Origin: Acidianus infernus
GTDB taxonomy: Archaea; Thermoproteota; Thermoprotei_A; Sulfolobales; Sulfolobaceae
NCBI RefSeq assembly: GCF_009729545.1
Contig: NZ_WFIY01000004.1
Location: forward strand, 656,001 to 720,000
DNA: 64,000 bases
Direction: 5' to 3'
The position numbers and the translations under genes are program-made. Shown in pieces: positions 49,072-57,989 of the stretch (position 1 is the stretch's first letter; each line of letters opens with the position of its first letter). The notes under the pieces are model-generated. The model ran no database searches, was not told where the DNA came from, and saw only the letters and a program-made list of their open reading frames with translations.

Positions 49072-49377
49072 ATGGGAGGTAAAAGAAAGAAGAGAACTAA
49101 GATTATTAAACCCAAACCTAAGTTGCCAAAAACCTTTGAATGCCCTAGATGTGGTAGAATTGCAATCTCTATAGAGATTAAAAACGGTATTGCACACATA
49201 AAATGTGGTAATTGTGGACTATCTGCAGACATCGAGGTACCTCCTATATTCGATGAAGCAAATGCGTATGGTAAATTCATAGATTTATACCTTGATGGAA
49301 AGTTAGAAATAAAAGAAAGCAATAAAGAGGAAAGCATAAATGAAGGAGAAGATAAGCAAGTACATACAACAACTTAG
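49072..49377 (+). CDS. elf1: Transcription elongation factor Elf1-like zinc protein
   Basis: 101 residues. Basic N-terminus MGGKRKKRTKIIKP, then a four-cysteine zinc ribbon CPRCGRIAIS...CGNCGLSADI, the archaeal/eukaryal Elf1 layout. Acidic C-terminal tail. Purine-rich AGAGGGAG upstream serves as ribosome-binding site. The last 38 bases overlap the GGGP synthase gene. Confidence 0.85.
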   Translation: MGGKRKKRTKIIKPKPKLPKTFECPRCGRIAISIEIKNGIAHIKCGNCGLSADIEVPPIFDEANAYGKFIDLYLDGKLEIKESNKEESINEGEDKQVHTTT

Positions 49378-50086
49378 TGAAGAAGGCGCGTTACATTTTT
49401 CTCTTATAGATCCAGATAAAATATCTAATTTGGATAAACTTGATTCTCTTGCAAGAAAGCTATACGAAGCTGGAACTTCGGCGTTTTTAATAGGAGGAAC
49501 CTTAGGTGTTTCTAAAGATAAATTAGATAATGTTTTAGAAATTCTGAGCGATATTAAAATTCCTAAAATAATTTTTCCAAGTAATATAAATTTAATTTCA
49601 GAGAAAGCTGATGCTATATTATTTTTATCTCTTCTTAATTCAGACGATATATATTACGTAATAGGTGCTCAAGTTGTTGCAGCTCCTTTAATAAAAAAAC
49701 TCGGAATAGAAGTATTACCTACTGGATATTTAATCATAGGTTATGGAGGTACTGCAGGACATATAGGAAGAGCTAGAATTATTCCATTCGATAATAACGA
49801 TTTAGCGTTATCTTATGCATTGGCTGCAGAGTTTATGGGTATGAAATTTCTTTATTTAGAAGCGGGCTCTGGATCTCCGGAGCCAGTTAAACCAGAAATG
49901 GTATCATTAATAAGAAGATTTGCTAATCTTACAATAATAGTAGGGGGAGGAATTAGGACTCAAGAAACAGCAATAAAATTAGTAGAAGCAGGTGCCCATA
50001 TAATAGTTACAGGCAATATAATAGAGGATAACCCAGAAAAAGCTATAAAAATAATAGAGAGTATTAGAAATTATAGGCGAGTTTAA
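49340..50086 (+). CDS. Geranylgeranylglyceryl phosphate synthase
   Basis: 248 residues, TIM barrel. Makes the first ether bond of archaeal membrane lipids from G1P and GGPP. Family markers: HFSLIDPDK, YLIIGYGGTAGHIGRAR, YLEAGSGSPEPV and VGGGIRTQETA (phosphate-binding). Downstream gene sec61 beta starts at the next base, so a lipid enzyme and a translocon subunit are coexpressed. Confidence 0.95.
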   Translation: MKEKISKYIQQLSEEGALHFSLIDPDKISNLDKLDSLARKLYEAGTSAFLIGGTLGVSKDKLDNVLEILSDIKIPKIIFPSNINLISEKADAILFLSLLNSDDIYYVIGAQVVAAPLIKKLGIEVLPTGYLIIGYGGTAGHIGRARIIPFDNNDLALSYALAAEFMGMKFLYLEAGSGSPEPVKPEMVSLIRRFANLTIIVGGGIRTQETAIKLVEAGAHIIVTGNIIEDNPEKAIKIIESIRNYRRV

Positions 50087-50263
50087 ATGCCTTCAACTAA
50101 AAAGAGAAAGGAAAGTATACCTTTAGCTTCTATGGCTGGATTAATAAGATATTATGATGAAGAGAATGAGAAAGTTAAAATTGACCCTAAAGTTGCTTTA
50201 ATTGGAAGTATTGTTTTAATAGCAATTATATTAATACTATCCAAGCTAGTTCCTCCACCATAA
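50087..50263 (+). CDS. secG: Preprotein translocase Sec61 beta (SecG) subunit
   Basis: 58 residues, absent from longer-ORF lists. MPSTKKRKESIPLASMAGLI is the conserved archaeal Sec61 beta N-terminus, followed by RYYDEE and one C-terminal membrane span (KVALIGSIVLIAIILILSKL) ending PPP. ATG follows the GGGP synthase TAA directly (TAAATG). Confidence 0.92.
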   Translation: MPSTKKRKESIPLASMAGLIRYYDEENEKVKIDPKVALIGSIVLIAIILILSKLVPPP

Positions 50264-50273
50264 GGTATCTAAT

Positions 50274-50846
50274 ATGATTCCTGATTTTTCTGAACTTAAG
50301 AAATTAAGACAAATAGCCGGCTTAACTCAAGCTGAATTAGCTAAAAGAGTAGGTGTATCACAGTCTTTTATAGCTAAAATTGAGAATGGAAAAATAGATC
50401 CAAAATTTTCAGTAATTAAGAAAATTTATGACGAATTACTTTTGATGATAAATGTTCAAGATACGGCTGAAAAAATAATGCACACGCCAGTTATTGTATC
50501 ACATGAAAAAGATGATATATTTAGTGTAGTGAATAAAATGGAGAACTATAACATTTCTCAAATACCCGTAGTTAATAATGATGAGAAATTAATTGGTATA
50601 ATTTATGATTATGTGTTATTGCGTAAAATTATCTCTAATAATATTAAGAAGCTTACAGCGTCAAAAGTAATGTCTCCGTTACCCCCATTAATTCAGAAAA
50701 CTGAACCTATCAATGGAATTTTACGATTATTTAGCAAATATTCCGTTGTACTAGTTATAGATGATAAATTACATCCATTGGGCATAATTACTAGAAGTGA
50801 TTTAATAGGATTCTTGGTTAAATATAAATTGGAAGAGCCCCAGTAG
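50274..50846 (+). CDS. HTH (Xre-type) and CBS-pair transcriptional regulator
   Basis: 190 residues. N-terminal HTH (LRQIAGLTQAELAKRVGVSQ, residues 10-30), then two CBS repeats (IMHTPVIVSHEKDDIF..., VMSPLPPLIQKTEPIN...), which probably sense an adenine nucleotide. Fusion typical of archaea. The last codons (LEEPQ, stop TAG) are encoded within the 5' strand of the RNase P RNA P1 helix. Confidence 0.85.
   Translation: MIPDFSELKKLRQIAGLTQAELAKRVGVSQSFIAKIENGKIDPKFSVIKKIYDELLLMINVQDTAEKIMHTPVIVSHEKDDIFSVVNKMENYNISQIPVVNNDEKLIGIIYDYVLLRKIISNNIKKLTASKVMSPLPPLIQKTEPINGILRLFSKYSVVLVIDDKLHPLGIITRSDLIGFLVKYKLEEPQ
50801..50807 (+). promoter_or_regulatory. Probable TATA box of the RNase P RNA gene
   Basis: TTTAATA, 24-30 bases before the P1 helix starts at 50831, lies inside the coding sequence of the HTH-CBS gene. 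The spacing fits an archaeal promoter. Confidence 0.45.
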
Positions 50847-51141
50847 GGGGTTACGGGGATATCCTGAGGAAACTCCAGCCTCCAGATCAAGGGAAGTCCC
50901 GCAAGGGACAAGGGTAGTACCCTTGGCAACTGCACAGAAAACTTACCCCTAAATATTCGATGAGTATGATTCGAGTCTTACCTTGGCGACAAGGTAAGAT
51001 AGATGAAGAGAATATTTAGGGGTTGAAATGCAGTCCTTCCCGGAGCAAGTAGGGAGGCCAATGAGACTGATCCGAAGACCTCCCTTGACGCATAGTCAAA
51101 TCCCCCAAATACAGAAGCTGGGTTATTGCTGGGGCTCTTCC
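50831..51141 (+). ncRNA. rnpB: RNase P RNA
   Basis: Catalytic RNA of RNase P, about 311 nt. Contains GAGGAAACTCC (CR-I / P4 5' strand) near 50869, ACAGAAAACTTACC (CR-IV) near 50934, and ACAGAAGCTGGGTTAT (CR-V, P4 3' strand) near 51112. The ends form a perfect 13-bp P1 helix (GGAAGAGCCCCAG with CTGGGGCTCTTCC). Several internal hairpins are evident (CTTACCTTGGCGACAAGGTAAG). Its ends overlap the 3' ends of two convergent protein genes. Two protein partners are encoded at 17.6-18.6 kb. Confidence 0.93.
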
Positions 51142-51626
51142 TTAAAAAAGGATTTTTCTATCTCTATTATTTCATCTTTATGTTTTCCCCTATAACTTTC
51201 CAAAAGTTCCCTATTCAAATCATAAAATGTTTTTCCCCATTTATATAATGATAAAAGTTTCAGAGAAATATCTACAAAATTTAAAATATAAAGGCTGGCA
51301 GAAATAGCTTCAAGTGAAGATAGTTTATAGGGTTTTGCATAATTTATTGGATTACCTGCAAATAGTAAAGGCAATCTTCTAGAGAATCTAGACATAAATC
51401 TTGCATAAAATTTAGCATCACTTTTATTCCAAGAACTATCAATTACACTTATACCATACTTGTTAACTATTTCAATATCATCTATAGAAATCACTTCTTC
51501 AGATAGAGGATTTAAAACAATACCTCTGGGTTTTTCAGTATACTTTGCAAATCCAAATCTCACCATCTTTCTCCCAGTTGACTTCTCTGGATCATCTTCA
51601 TAGAGTTCTATGACAAAAATTTTCAA
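51123..51626 (-). CDS. tsr3: 16S/18S rRNA aminocarboxypropyltransferase Tsr3 (DUF367)
   Basis: 167 residues. Transfers the acp group from SAM to a hypermodified uridine of the small-subunit rRNA. SWNKSDAKFYARF and RRLPLLFAGNPINYAKPYKL, followed by SSLEAISASLYI, are characteristic. TTG start, with a minus-strand TATA-like CTATAAG about 20 bases upstream. The C-terminal EEPQQ is encoded by the 3' strand of the RNase P RNA P1 helix. Confidence 0.9.
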   Translation of the reverse strand: MKIFVIELYEDDPEKSTGRKMVRFGFAKYTEKPRGIVLNPLSEEVISIDDIEIVNKYGISVIDSSWNKSDAKFYARFMSRFSRRLPLLFAGNPINYAKPYKLSSLEAISASLYILNFVDISLKLLSLYKWGKTFYDLNRELLESYRGKHKDEIIEIEKSFFKEEPQQ

Positions 51627-51681
51627 AATTACTCGTAAAGTTCTTATAGTGCTATATATTAAAACTAATGGGAGTTTAAAA

Positions 51682-51950
51682 TTGATATCAAACCCTCAGT
51701 CTAAAAACGTGTCCGCAATAATCTTAATAAATACAGATGCTGGAGGAGAGGAAGAAGTTTATGAGAAATTAAAGGAACTAAAGGAAGTTTCAGAAGCTTA
51801 TATAGTATATGGCGTTTATGATATAGTAGCTAAAATAGAAGCACAAGATATGGATTCATTAAGGAATTTTGTTAGCTCTACTATAAGAAAATTACCTAAG
51901 GTTAGATCTACCTTAACAATGATCATAATGGAGAGTAGCACGATGAAAAA

Positions 51951-51954
<4 letters not shown>
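51682..51954 (+). CDS. Lrp/AsnC ligand-binding (RAM) domain protein
   Basis: About 90 residues with no HTH: SAIILINTDAGGEEEVYEKL, then SEAYIVYGVYDIVAKIEA and STIRKLPKVRSTLTMIIM are the RAM fold. Stand-alone RAM proteins bind amino acids and can modulate Lrp regulators. Start at TTG 51682, exactly 26 bases from a TATA box (51653-51660), implying a leaderless mRNA; the longer frame from 51610 would overlap tsr3 and look unlike the family. Overlaps tiaS by 4 bases. Confidence 0.78.
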
Positions 51955-53249
<1,295 letters not shown>

Positions 53250-53746
53250 GTAAATTTTAAACTTTAGGCAAAAATACGGTTTATAAACTAATGAAGTGAC
53301 TAATGAAAGAAAAGATAAGTACAAGATTTTCTCAACTTGATGATACAAGATATATGAAAGATGAAGAACTGACTTAATAATGATGATAAAATTAACATAG
53401 ACTCTGGCCAATAGCTGATAATTCAGATTCAATGGAAATTTACACGATCTAGGATTTCTACTACATAATAATTAAACAAAATATGATTTTTGAATAACTG
53501 TGGAATTATTATCATCCTCTTTTACTTAACGTCTAATATGATAATTAACGTCCTTAAATAACCCAACATGCTAAATATGGACATGGGTAATAAAGTTTTC
53601 ACATTTTGGGATATCCGAATTTTAAGCCAAGGGAAAGTATTATGTTTACTCTATAGAGAAGTACAAAGAAGGTAACGTAAGAGAGCGTTATATTGACCTC
53701 TTAGATAATAGTATTAGCAGTGGAGGCGTGGGGATGTTCCCCATAG
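53250..53746. other. Gene-poor stretch between tiaS and tRNA-Ala
   Basis: About 500 AT-rich bases with no intact gene. A 24-codon ORF at 53303-53377 (MKEKISTRFSQLDDTRYMKD) and a coding remnant at 53626-53718 are the only readable pieces. A spaced set of TGATGA/CTGA boxes around 53340-53430 was considered as a C/D RNA, but its spacing is wrong. Confidence 0.5.
53626..53718 (+). pseudogene. Remnant of a mobile-element-type protein
   Basis: After an in-frame TAA, the frame reads AKGKYYVYSIEKYKEGNVRE and then RYIDLLDN. The K-YYVY...EKYK-G--RERYIG-L pattern is one I associate with transposase/integrated-element proteins of Sulfolobales; here it has no start and its C-terminus runs into tRNA-Ala sequence. 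It lies directly beyond the 3' end of the tRNA gene, the usual archaeal integration side. Confidence 0.4.
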
Positions 53747-53820
53747 TGGACCGGCCGGGATTTGAACCCGGGACCTTCCGGTTGCAAGCCGGACACTCTT
53801 CCAGGCTGAGCTACCGGCCC
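53747..53820 (-). tRNA. tRNA-Ala (anticodon TGC)
   Basis: Acceptor GGGCCGG/CCGGTCC contains the G3-U70 wobble pair that identifies alanine tRNA; discriminator A. Anticodon arm TCCGG-CTTGCAA-CCGGA. T arm CCCGG-TTCAAAT-CCGGG-like. 74 nt, no intron. Next to the replication origin. Confidence 0.94.
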
Positions 53821-53870
53821 AATATTCTAATTAAAATCTAGGTTTATAAGTTCAACTATCTAAGTGTCTC

Positions 53871-53895
53871 TCCCCCTTTATTTCTCTTGGAAAAT
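53871..53895 (-). promoter_or_regulatory. Origin recognition box, inverted, degenerate
   Basis: Minus strand reads ATTTTCCAAGAGAAATAAAG followed by GGGGG. It matches the two other boxes except for 2-3 bases in the centre of the dyad. Confidence 0.65.
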
Positions 53896-53960
53896 ATCTA
53901 CTAACAAGGCATAATACATATATTATACAAACTTTATATTCTAGCTAATCGAAATCTAAA

Positions 53961-53984
53961 TTTTCCAGTGGAAATAGAGGGGTG
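53961..53984 (+). promoter_or_regulatory. Origin recognition box (ORB)
   Basis: TTTTCCAGTGGAAATAGAGG plus GGTG: dyad CCAGTGG and G-string, the form bound by Orc1-1 winged helix and AAA+ domains. Oriented toward orc1-1. Confidence 0.85.
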
Positions 53985-54002
53985 CCTGTTTTTCTCTTAT
54001 AA

Positions 54003-54024
54003 TCTCCAGTGGAAATAAAGGGGT
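54003..54024 (+). promoter_or_regulatory. Origin recognition box (ORB)
   Basis: TCTCCAGTGGAAATAAAGGG plus GTA; 42 bases from the previous box, same orientation. Lies about 30 bases upstream of the orc1-1 TATA-like TTATTATAAG (54050-54059), so binding could also regulate orc1-1. Confidence 0.85.
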
Positions 54025-54086
54025 ATTTTACTCCCCGGTTAAGGCAAAGTTATTATAAGCAGTTTTGTTACGATTCATATATTGTA

Positions 54087-55277
54087 ATGAGTGACATCAT
54101 AGATGAGGTCTTATCCAGCGTAAAGAATTCCAATATTTTCAAAAATAGGCAATATTTATCGCCTGATTATATCCCTGACGAGTTACCACATAGAGAAGAA
54201 CAAATAAAGAAAATTGCCAGTATATTAGCTCAAGTATACAGAGGAGAGAGGCCTAATAATATATTTATATACGGTTTAACCGGTACAGGGAAGACTGCGG
54301 TAACTAAGTTTGTTTTAAATAAATTATACGAAAAAATTAAATCATTCAAATATATTTATGTTAATACTAGGCAATCAGACACCCCTTACAGGATTTTAGC
54401 AGATATTATAGAAAGTTTTGGAGAAAAAGTGCCATTTACTGGGTTATCTACTGCAGAGCTTTATCGGAGAATGCTTAAAATTCTTAATGATGAACATACT
54501 ATTATTATTATAGTTCTAGATGAAATAGACGCTATGGTTGAGAAGCATGGGGACGATATTCTTTATAGATTAACAAGGATAAATACCGAACTAAATAATG
54601 CTAAAGTTTCTTTAATAGGTATAACTAATGATGTGAAATTTGTTGATAATTTAGATCCTAGAGTTAGGAGTAGTTTAAGTGAAGAAGAATTAGTTTTTCC
54701 ACCGTATAATGCAGAAGAATTAGAAGATATATTGCGTCGTAGAGCCTCCCTGGCATTTAAAGATGGAGTAATTTCAGACGACATAATAAGACTATGCGCT
54801 GCTCTAGCGGCTAGAGACCATGGTGATGCTAGAAGGGCTCTAGATTTATTACGAGTTGCAGGAGAAATTGCAGAAAGGCAAGGAGATACTAAAATAACTG
54901 AAGATCATATAGAGAAAGCTAGAATAGAGATTGAAAGAGATAGAGTATATGAAATAATTTCTACGTTACCTTTTCATTCTAAAATCGTATTGATATCCAT
55001 ACTTAACGGATTAAAATATAAGAATACATTAACAACTGGAGAAGTATATGAGATTTATAAGAAATTAACAAGCGAAATGGGTACAGAGTGCGTAACACAA
55101 AGGCGTGTCAGCGATATTTTGAACGAGCTTGATATGGTAGGAATAATAACAGCAACGGTTATTAATAGAGGAAGATATGGCAAAACAAAAGAAGTAAAAT
55201 TAGCCGTAGATAAAGCTACTATAATTAGAGCTTTAAAGGATAATGATGAGAAATTAATAAGCCTTATTAAAGTCTAG
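54087..55277 (+). CDS. orc1-1: Replication initiator Orc1-1/Cdc6-1
   Basis: 396 residues from ATG 54087 (MSDIIDEVLSS), the homologues' start; a longer frame from 54009 would cover the ORB and promoter. AAA+ ATPase: Walker A GLTGTGKTAVTKF, Walker B IIVLDEIDAMV, sensor 2 region HGDARRALDLLRVAGEIAER, then a C-terminal winged helix (TECVTQRRVSDILNELDMVG, ending NRGRYGKTKEVKLAV). Binds ORBs and initiates replication. Confidence 0.96.
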   Translation: MSDIIDEVLSSVKNSNIFKNRQYLSPDYIPDELPHREEQIKKIASILAQVYRGERPNNIFIYGLTGTGKTAVTKFVLNKLYEKIKSFKYIYVNTRQSDTPYRILADIIESFGEKVPFTGLSTAELYRRMLKILNDEHTIIIIVLDEIDAMVEKHGDDILYRLTRINTELNNAKVSLIGITNDVKFVDNLDPRVRSSLSEEELVFPPYNAEELEDILRRRASLAFKDGVISDDIIRLCAALAARDHGDARRALDLLRVAGEIAERQGDTKITEDHIEKARIEIERDRVYEIISTLPFHSKIVLISILNGLKYKNTLTTGEVYEIYKKLTSEMGTECVTQRRVSDILNELDMVGIITATVINRGRYGKTKEVKLAVDKATIIRALKDNDEKLISLIKV

Positions 55278-55292
55278 GTACTAAACTAGTTT

Positions 55293-55814
55293 GTGTTAGT
55301 AAGCGGTATAGACGATGGATATTTCCCTTTGGCATATAAAGGAAAACGTGGTAAATGTCCTTTAGTTTCAGTCACATTTGACGGATATAAATTAGTAGAT
55401 GTTGACGTAGAGTTCATAACTGTAGATGGTGATGATGCTACGGCCGCATACAAAAATCTTAGAAAAGGGGACATAAAGATACTTGATAGTATAATTGTTG
55501 GTGGATTTAATTATATTATACCAGATAATAATTACATTATTTATTATGCTAGTAAACCAGATATTGATAGCATATTAAATGCAGCAAGAAAACATTATAA
55601 TGATAAACGTGTTAACGTGATTAAAGAGTTTTTATCTAATATGACTGCATTATCTACTAATCGTGGGACTGTTTATGTCAATACTGATTTAGACCTTAAA
55701 ATGGTAAAAAACGTAATAGAGTATTATCAAACATTTTCAAAATATCCAGAACCAATAAAGTATGCCCATATAATAGGAAAGGCAATAGGTCAATCGCAAC
55801 TTATTTCTGATTGA
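55293..55814 (+). CDS. DUF99/UPF0215 family protein (endonuclease V-like fold)
   Basis: 173 residues, GTG start. VSGIDDGYFPLAYKGKRGKC with acidic residues, FITVDGDDATAAYKNL and SIIVGGFNYI are family hallmarks; the acidic positions match the nuclease-like RNase H fold. A deoxyuridine endonuclease has been reported in this family; function here is an inference. Follows orc1-1 by 15 bases and converges on the thioesterase gene with 25 bp overlap. Confidence 0.75.
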   Translation: MLVSGIDDGYFPLAYKGKRGKCPLVSVTFDGYKLVDVDVEFITVDGDDATAAYKNLRKGDIKILDSIIVGGFNYIIPDNNYIIYYASKPDIDSILNAARKHYNDKRVNVIKEFLSNMTALSTNRGTVYVNTDLDLKMVKNVIEYYQTFSKYPEPIKYAHIIGKAIGQSQLISD

Positions 55815-56707
55815 AGCCTCTTACTTGTTTTTATTCTTTCTTCTCTTTCTTTCAATCTTTCCTCGAATATCTTCTTCTCTTTTTCACTAGCTGGATTTAA
55901 TTTAGGAATAGGTCTCGGTTTACCGTTCTCATCTATAGCTACAAACGAGAAAACAGTTGAGGTGACAAGTCTTTTTTCTCCAGTATAATGGTTTATTGCG
56001 TAAACTTTTCCTCCAACATCTAATGACGTATTTCCAGTATATTCTACTGCGCCTTGAATTTCCAATATATCCCCTATTTTTACTGGTGAGATAAAGTCTG
56101 CAGGTCCAGCAGATACAGTAAAAGCATTGCCCTTAGAATATAGCTTTGCCACAATTGCTAAAGCTTCATCAAGCATTGTGTACATTTTTCCAGCATATAA
56201 TATACCATTCCCAAATCCATGCTCTGGATAAATGGTTCTTATGTAACTTCTAGTAAAACTTAAGTCAAGTATATCATCTACGTCGTTCATTATTTGCTTC
56301 TTTCTCTCAAGTCTTTGAATTCTTCTTTTTTCTGCATTCTCATCTGGAGGAATCTTGATATCGAGTTTTCTAGGTTTATTATTTTCGTCTACAGCCACAT
56401 AAGTCATTAATCCTGCAGCACCTAATTCTTCTTTGTCTCCTCTTCTAATACAGCCTTTAACCTCAATTTCTACGGAGCTATTCCACGTTGCGTTAGCTTT
56501 AGCTATTACTCGTAATACATCACCTAATCTAGCAGGTCTAAATAAGAAGATATAATCTACAGATGCAAGTAAATAATTTCCTTTACTAATGCTTGACATT
56601 AGGATTCCTGCAGTGTCTATAAGCCAACTCATATATATGCCTCCATGTAACGAACCAAAATGATTAGTGTGCCAAGGGAAAACGTTATAATAGGTTTCTG
56701 TTCTCAT
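55790..56707 (-). CDS. Acyl-CoA thioesterase, double hotdog domain
   Basis: 305 residues. Two hotdog folds in tandem: residues 1-125 (FPWHTNHFGSLHGGIYMSWL) and 150-270 (IYPEHGFGNGILYAGKMYTM), each followed by a similar AVDENxKPR segment, the BFIT/ACOT-type pattern. Hydrolyses acyl-CoA. In archaea without fatty-acid membranes the substrate is not obvious. C-terminal coiled, charged tail. Overlaps nadM by 4 bases. Confidence 0.85.
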   Translation of the reverse strand: MRTETYYNVFPWHTNHFGSLHGGIYMSWLIDTAGILMSSISKGNYLLASVDYIFLFRPARLGDVLRVIAKANATWNSSVEIEVKGCIRRGDKEELGAAGLMTYVAVDENNKPRKLDIKIPPDENAEKRRIQRLERKKQIMNDVDDILDLSFTRSYIRTIYPEHGFGNGILYAGKMYTMLDEALAIVAKLYSKGNAFTVSAGPADFISPVKIGDILEIQGAVEYTGNTSLDVGGKVYAINHYTGEKRLVTSTVFSFVAIDENGKPRPIPKLNPASEKEKKIFEERLKEREERIKTSKRLQSEISCD

Positions 56708-57225
56708 TTTTTATCGCTTCCAGTAATTTCTTTTAATCTTTCGTCCCCTTTTATACTTTTTATATAGTTATATACACTACTAGGTACCAAGTCTTTCCAT
56801 TCTTCATTCATTATTATTAATTTTCTTATCAATGTAGAATTATATTTATCTCTATTAAATGCAGGAGGAATATCTATTTCTACTCCTGCTTCCTTAAATA
56901 ATCTAACAACTAATGGGTTTCTTGCAAATACTTTTTGGAAAGTTGGTACATACATTTTTACATGATATGCCCAAACATTATTCATTAAAATATCTGGAAT
57001 TGGAATAATATAATATCTATCTGCAGGAATTCCGTATTCTGTTAGTGCCATCCTTATCATTTCTATTCTTTCTCCTGCAGTGAACGGATTATTTAATGTG
57101 TGACTTTCTTGTGCACTACCTACTATTATTATTAATTCATCAACTCTCTCTAAGGCCCATTTTACTACACTTAAATGACCTAAGTGGAATGGCTGGAATC
57201 TTCCTGGATAGATCCCTCTAAGCAA
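56704..57225 (-). CDS. nadM: Nicotinamide-nucleotide adenylyltransferase
   Basis: 173 residues. GIYPGRFQPFHLGHLSVVKW with the (H/T)xGH nucleotidyltransferase motif, SAQESHTLNNPFTAGERIEM and the C-terminal STLIRKL (ISSTxIR-like). Forms NAD from NMN and ATP. TTG start at 57225 overlaps the DUF62 gene by 46 bases. Confidence 0.93.
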   Translation of the reverse strand: MLRGIYPGRFQPFHLGHLSVVKWALERVDELIIIVGSAQESHTLNNPFTAGERIEMIRMALTEYGIPADRYYIIPIPDILMNNVWAYHVKMYVPTFQKVFARNPLVVRLFKEAGVEIDIPPAFNRDKYNSTLIRKLIIMNEEWKDLVPSSVYNYIKSIKGDERLKEITGSDKK

Positions 57226-57989
57226 ATATCTTCACCTTCTGAAGCATTAAGTTTTATAGATGCATTCTCTTTATTAATACCTATTTCTATGAAGCCGTAA
57301 CCATTTTTATACACTAATAGCTCGTTACCTTTGCTTTCGCCAAAAGTATTCACTTTTCTTGCATTTAATCTGTTGTTATTGAAAATAATTTTTACATTTT
57401 CGTCTACAAAAGAGACATTACGAATGCTTGTAGCTATATTACCAAAATGATCTATATATATTATTTTACCACAAACTAGATTTTTATCCTTTATTATATT
57501 ATAATCGTAGCTAAGTTTTACTAATTCATCCTTACTTATTTTTGGACCAAATGCATTAATATTCACTCCTGCCGACACAAAACCTGCAGCAGTTGCAAAT
57601 ATATCTCTGCCGTGGAATGTCCTAGAAATGCTTTTTGATAAGTATAATCTTGGATTGCTTATCTCAATCACTTCATCTATGCCATCCTCAGAGGCTGCAG
57701 GATATAGAACTCCGTTATCTGGGCCTATAAAGAAATAATTTTTTGATTTTACCAGTAGAGCTTTTCTACTTGTACCTACTCCTGGATCTACTACTACTAA
57801 AAATATCGAACCTTTTCTGAAATATTTGTATGACGTATAAAGTAAATACGATGCTGCATATAAGTTGAAATTTTTGGAGTTAGGCGTTATATATGTTATA
57901 TCCACTTCGCTATTTATTCTTCTAATTACTGCTTCCATTACTCCATTATAATTATCGCTTATTCCAAAATCAGTTAGAATTGCTATTAT
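57180..57989 (-). CDS. SAM hydroxide adenosyltransferase family (DUF62), start codon non-canonical
   Basis: About 269 residues if started at ATA 57989. Family features: IAILTDFGISDNYNG (conserved Asp), FLVVVDPGVGTSRKALLV, GPDNGVLYPAA, FHGRDIFATAAG and IDHFGNIATS. DUF62 proteins hydrolyse SAM to adenosine and methionine. The conserved TDFG segment lies upstream of the first canonical start (ATG 57938) and in the open frame back to a TGA at 58007 there is no ATG, GTG or TTG; ATA ATA (57989-57984) or ACG (57998, seven bases after GGTG) are candidates. Confidence 0.72.
   Translation of the reverse strand: MIAILTDFGISDNYNGVMEAVIRRINSEVDITYITPNSKNFNLYAASYLLYTSYKYFRKGSIFLVVVDPGVGTSRKALLVKSKNYFFIGPDNGVLYPAASEDGIDEVIEISNPRLYLSKSISRTFHGRDIFATAAGFVSAGVNINAFGPKISKDELVKLSYDYNIIKDKNLVCGKIIYIDHFGNIATSIRNVSFVDENVKIIFNNNRLNARKVNTFGESKGNELLVYKNGYGFIEIGINKENASIKLNASEGEDICLEGSIQEDSSHST

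Larger units (their letters stand above)
53866..54050. other. oriC1: Chromosomal replication origin (oriC1-type)
   Basis: An AT-rich core (about 53896-53960; ATAATACATATATTATACAA) lies between an inverted Orc-binding repeat at 53871 and two direct ones at 53961 and 54003, immediately upstream of orc1-1. This is the arrangement known for oriC1 in Sulfolobus: ORBs pointing at a duplex-unwinding element. GC-skew could not be computed here. Confidence 0.85.

Noticed and set aside
53340..53430. Possible C/D box RNA (TGATGA, CTGA, ATGATGA, CTGA)
   Set aside because: Guide intervals of about 25 and 28 bases are far from the usual 10-13 in archaea.
53719..53860. Continuation of the remnant frame through tRNA-Ala (DRPGFEPGTFRLQAGHS...)
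   Set aside because: Translation of a tRNA gene, not a protein.
54009..54086. N-terminal 26-residue extension of Orc1-1
   Set aside because: Would make an ORB and the TATA box coding; homologues start MSDIIDEVLSS.
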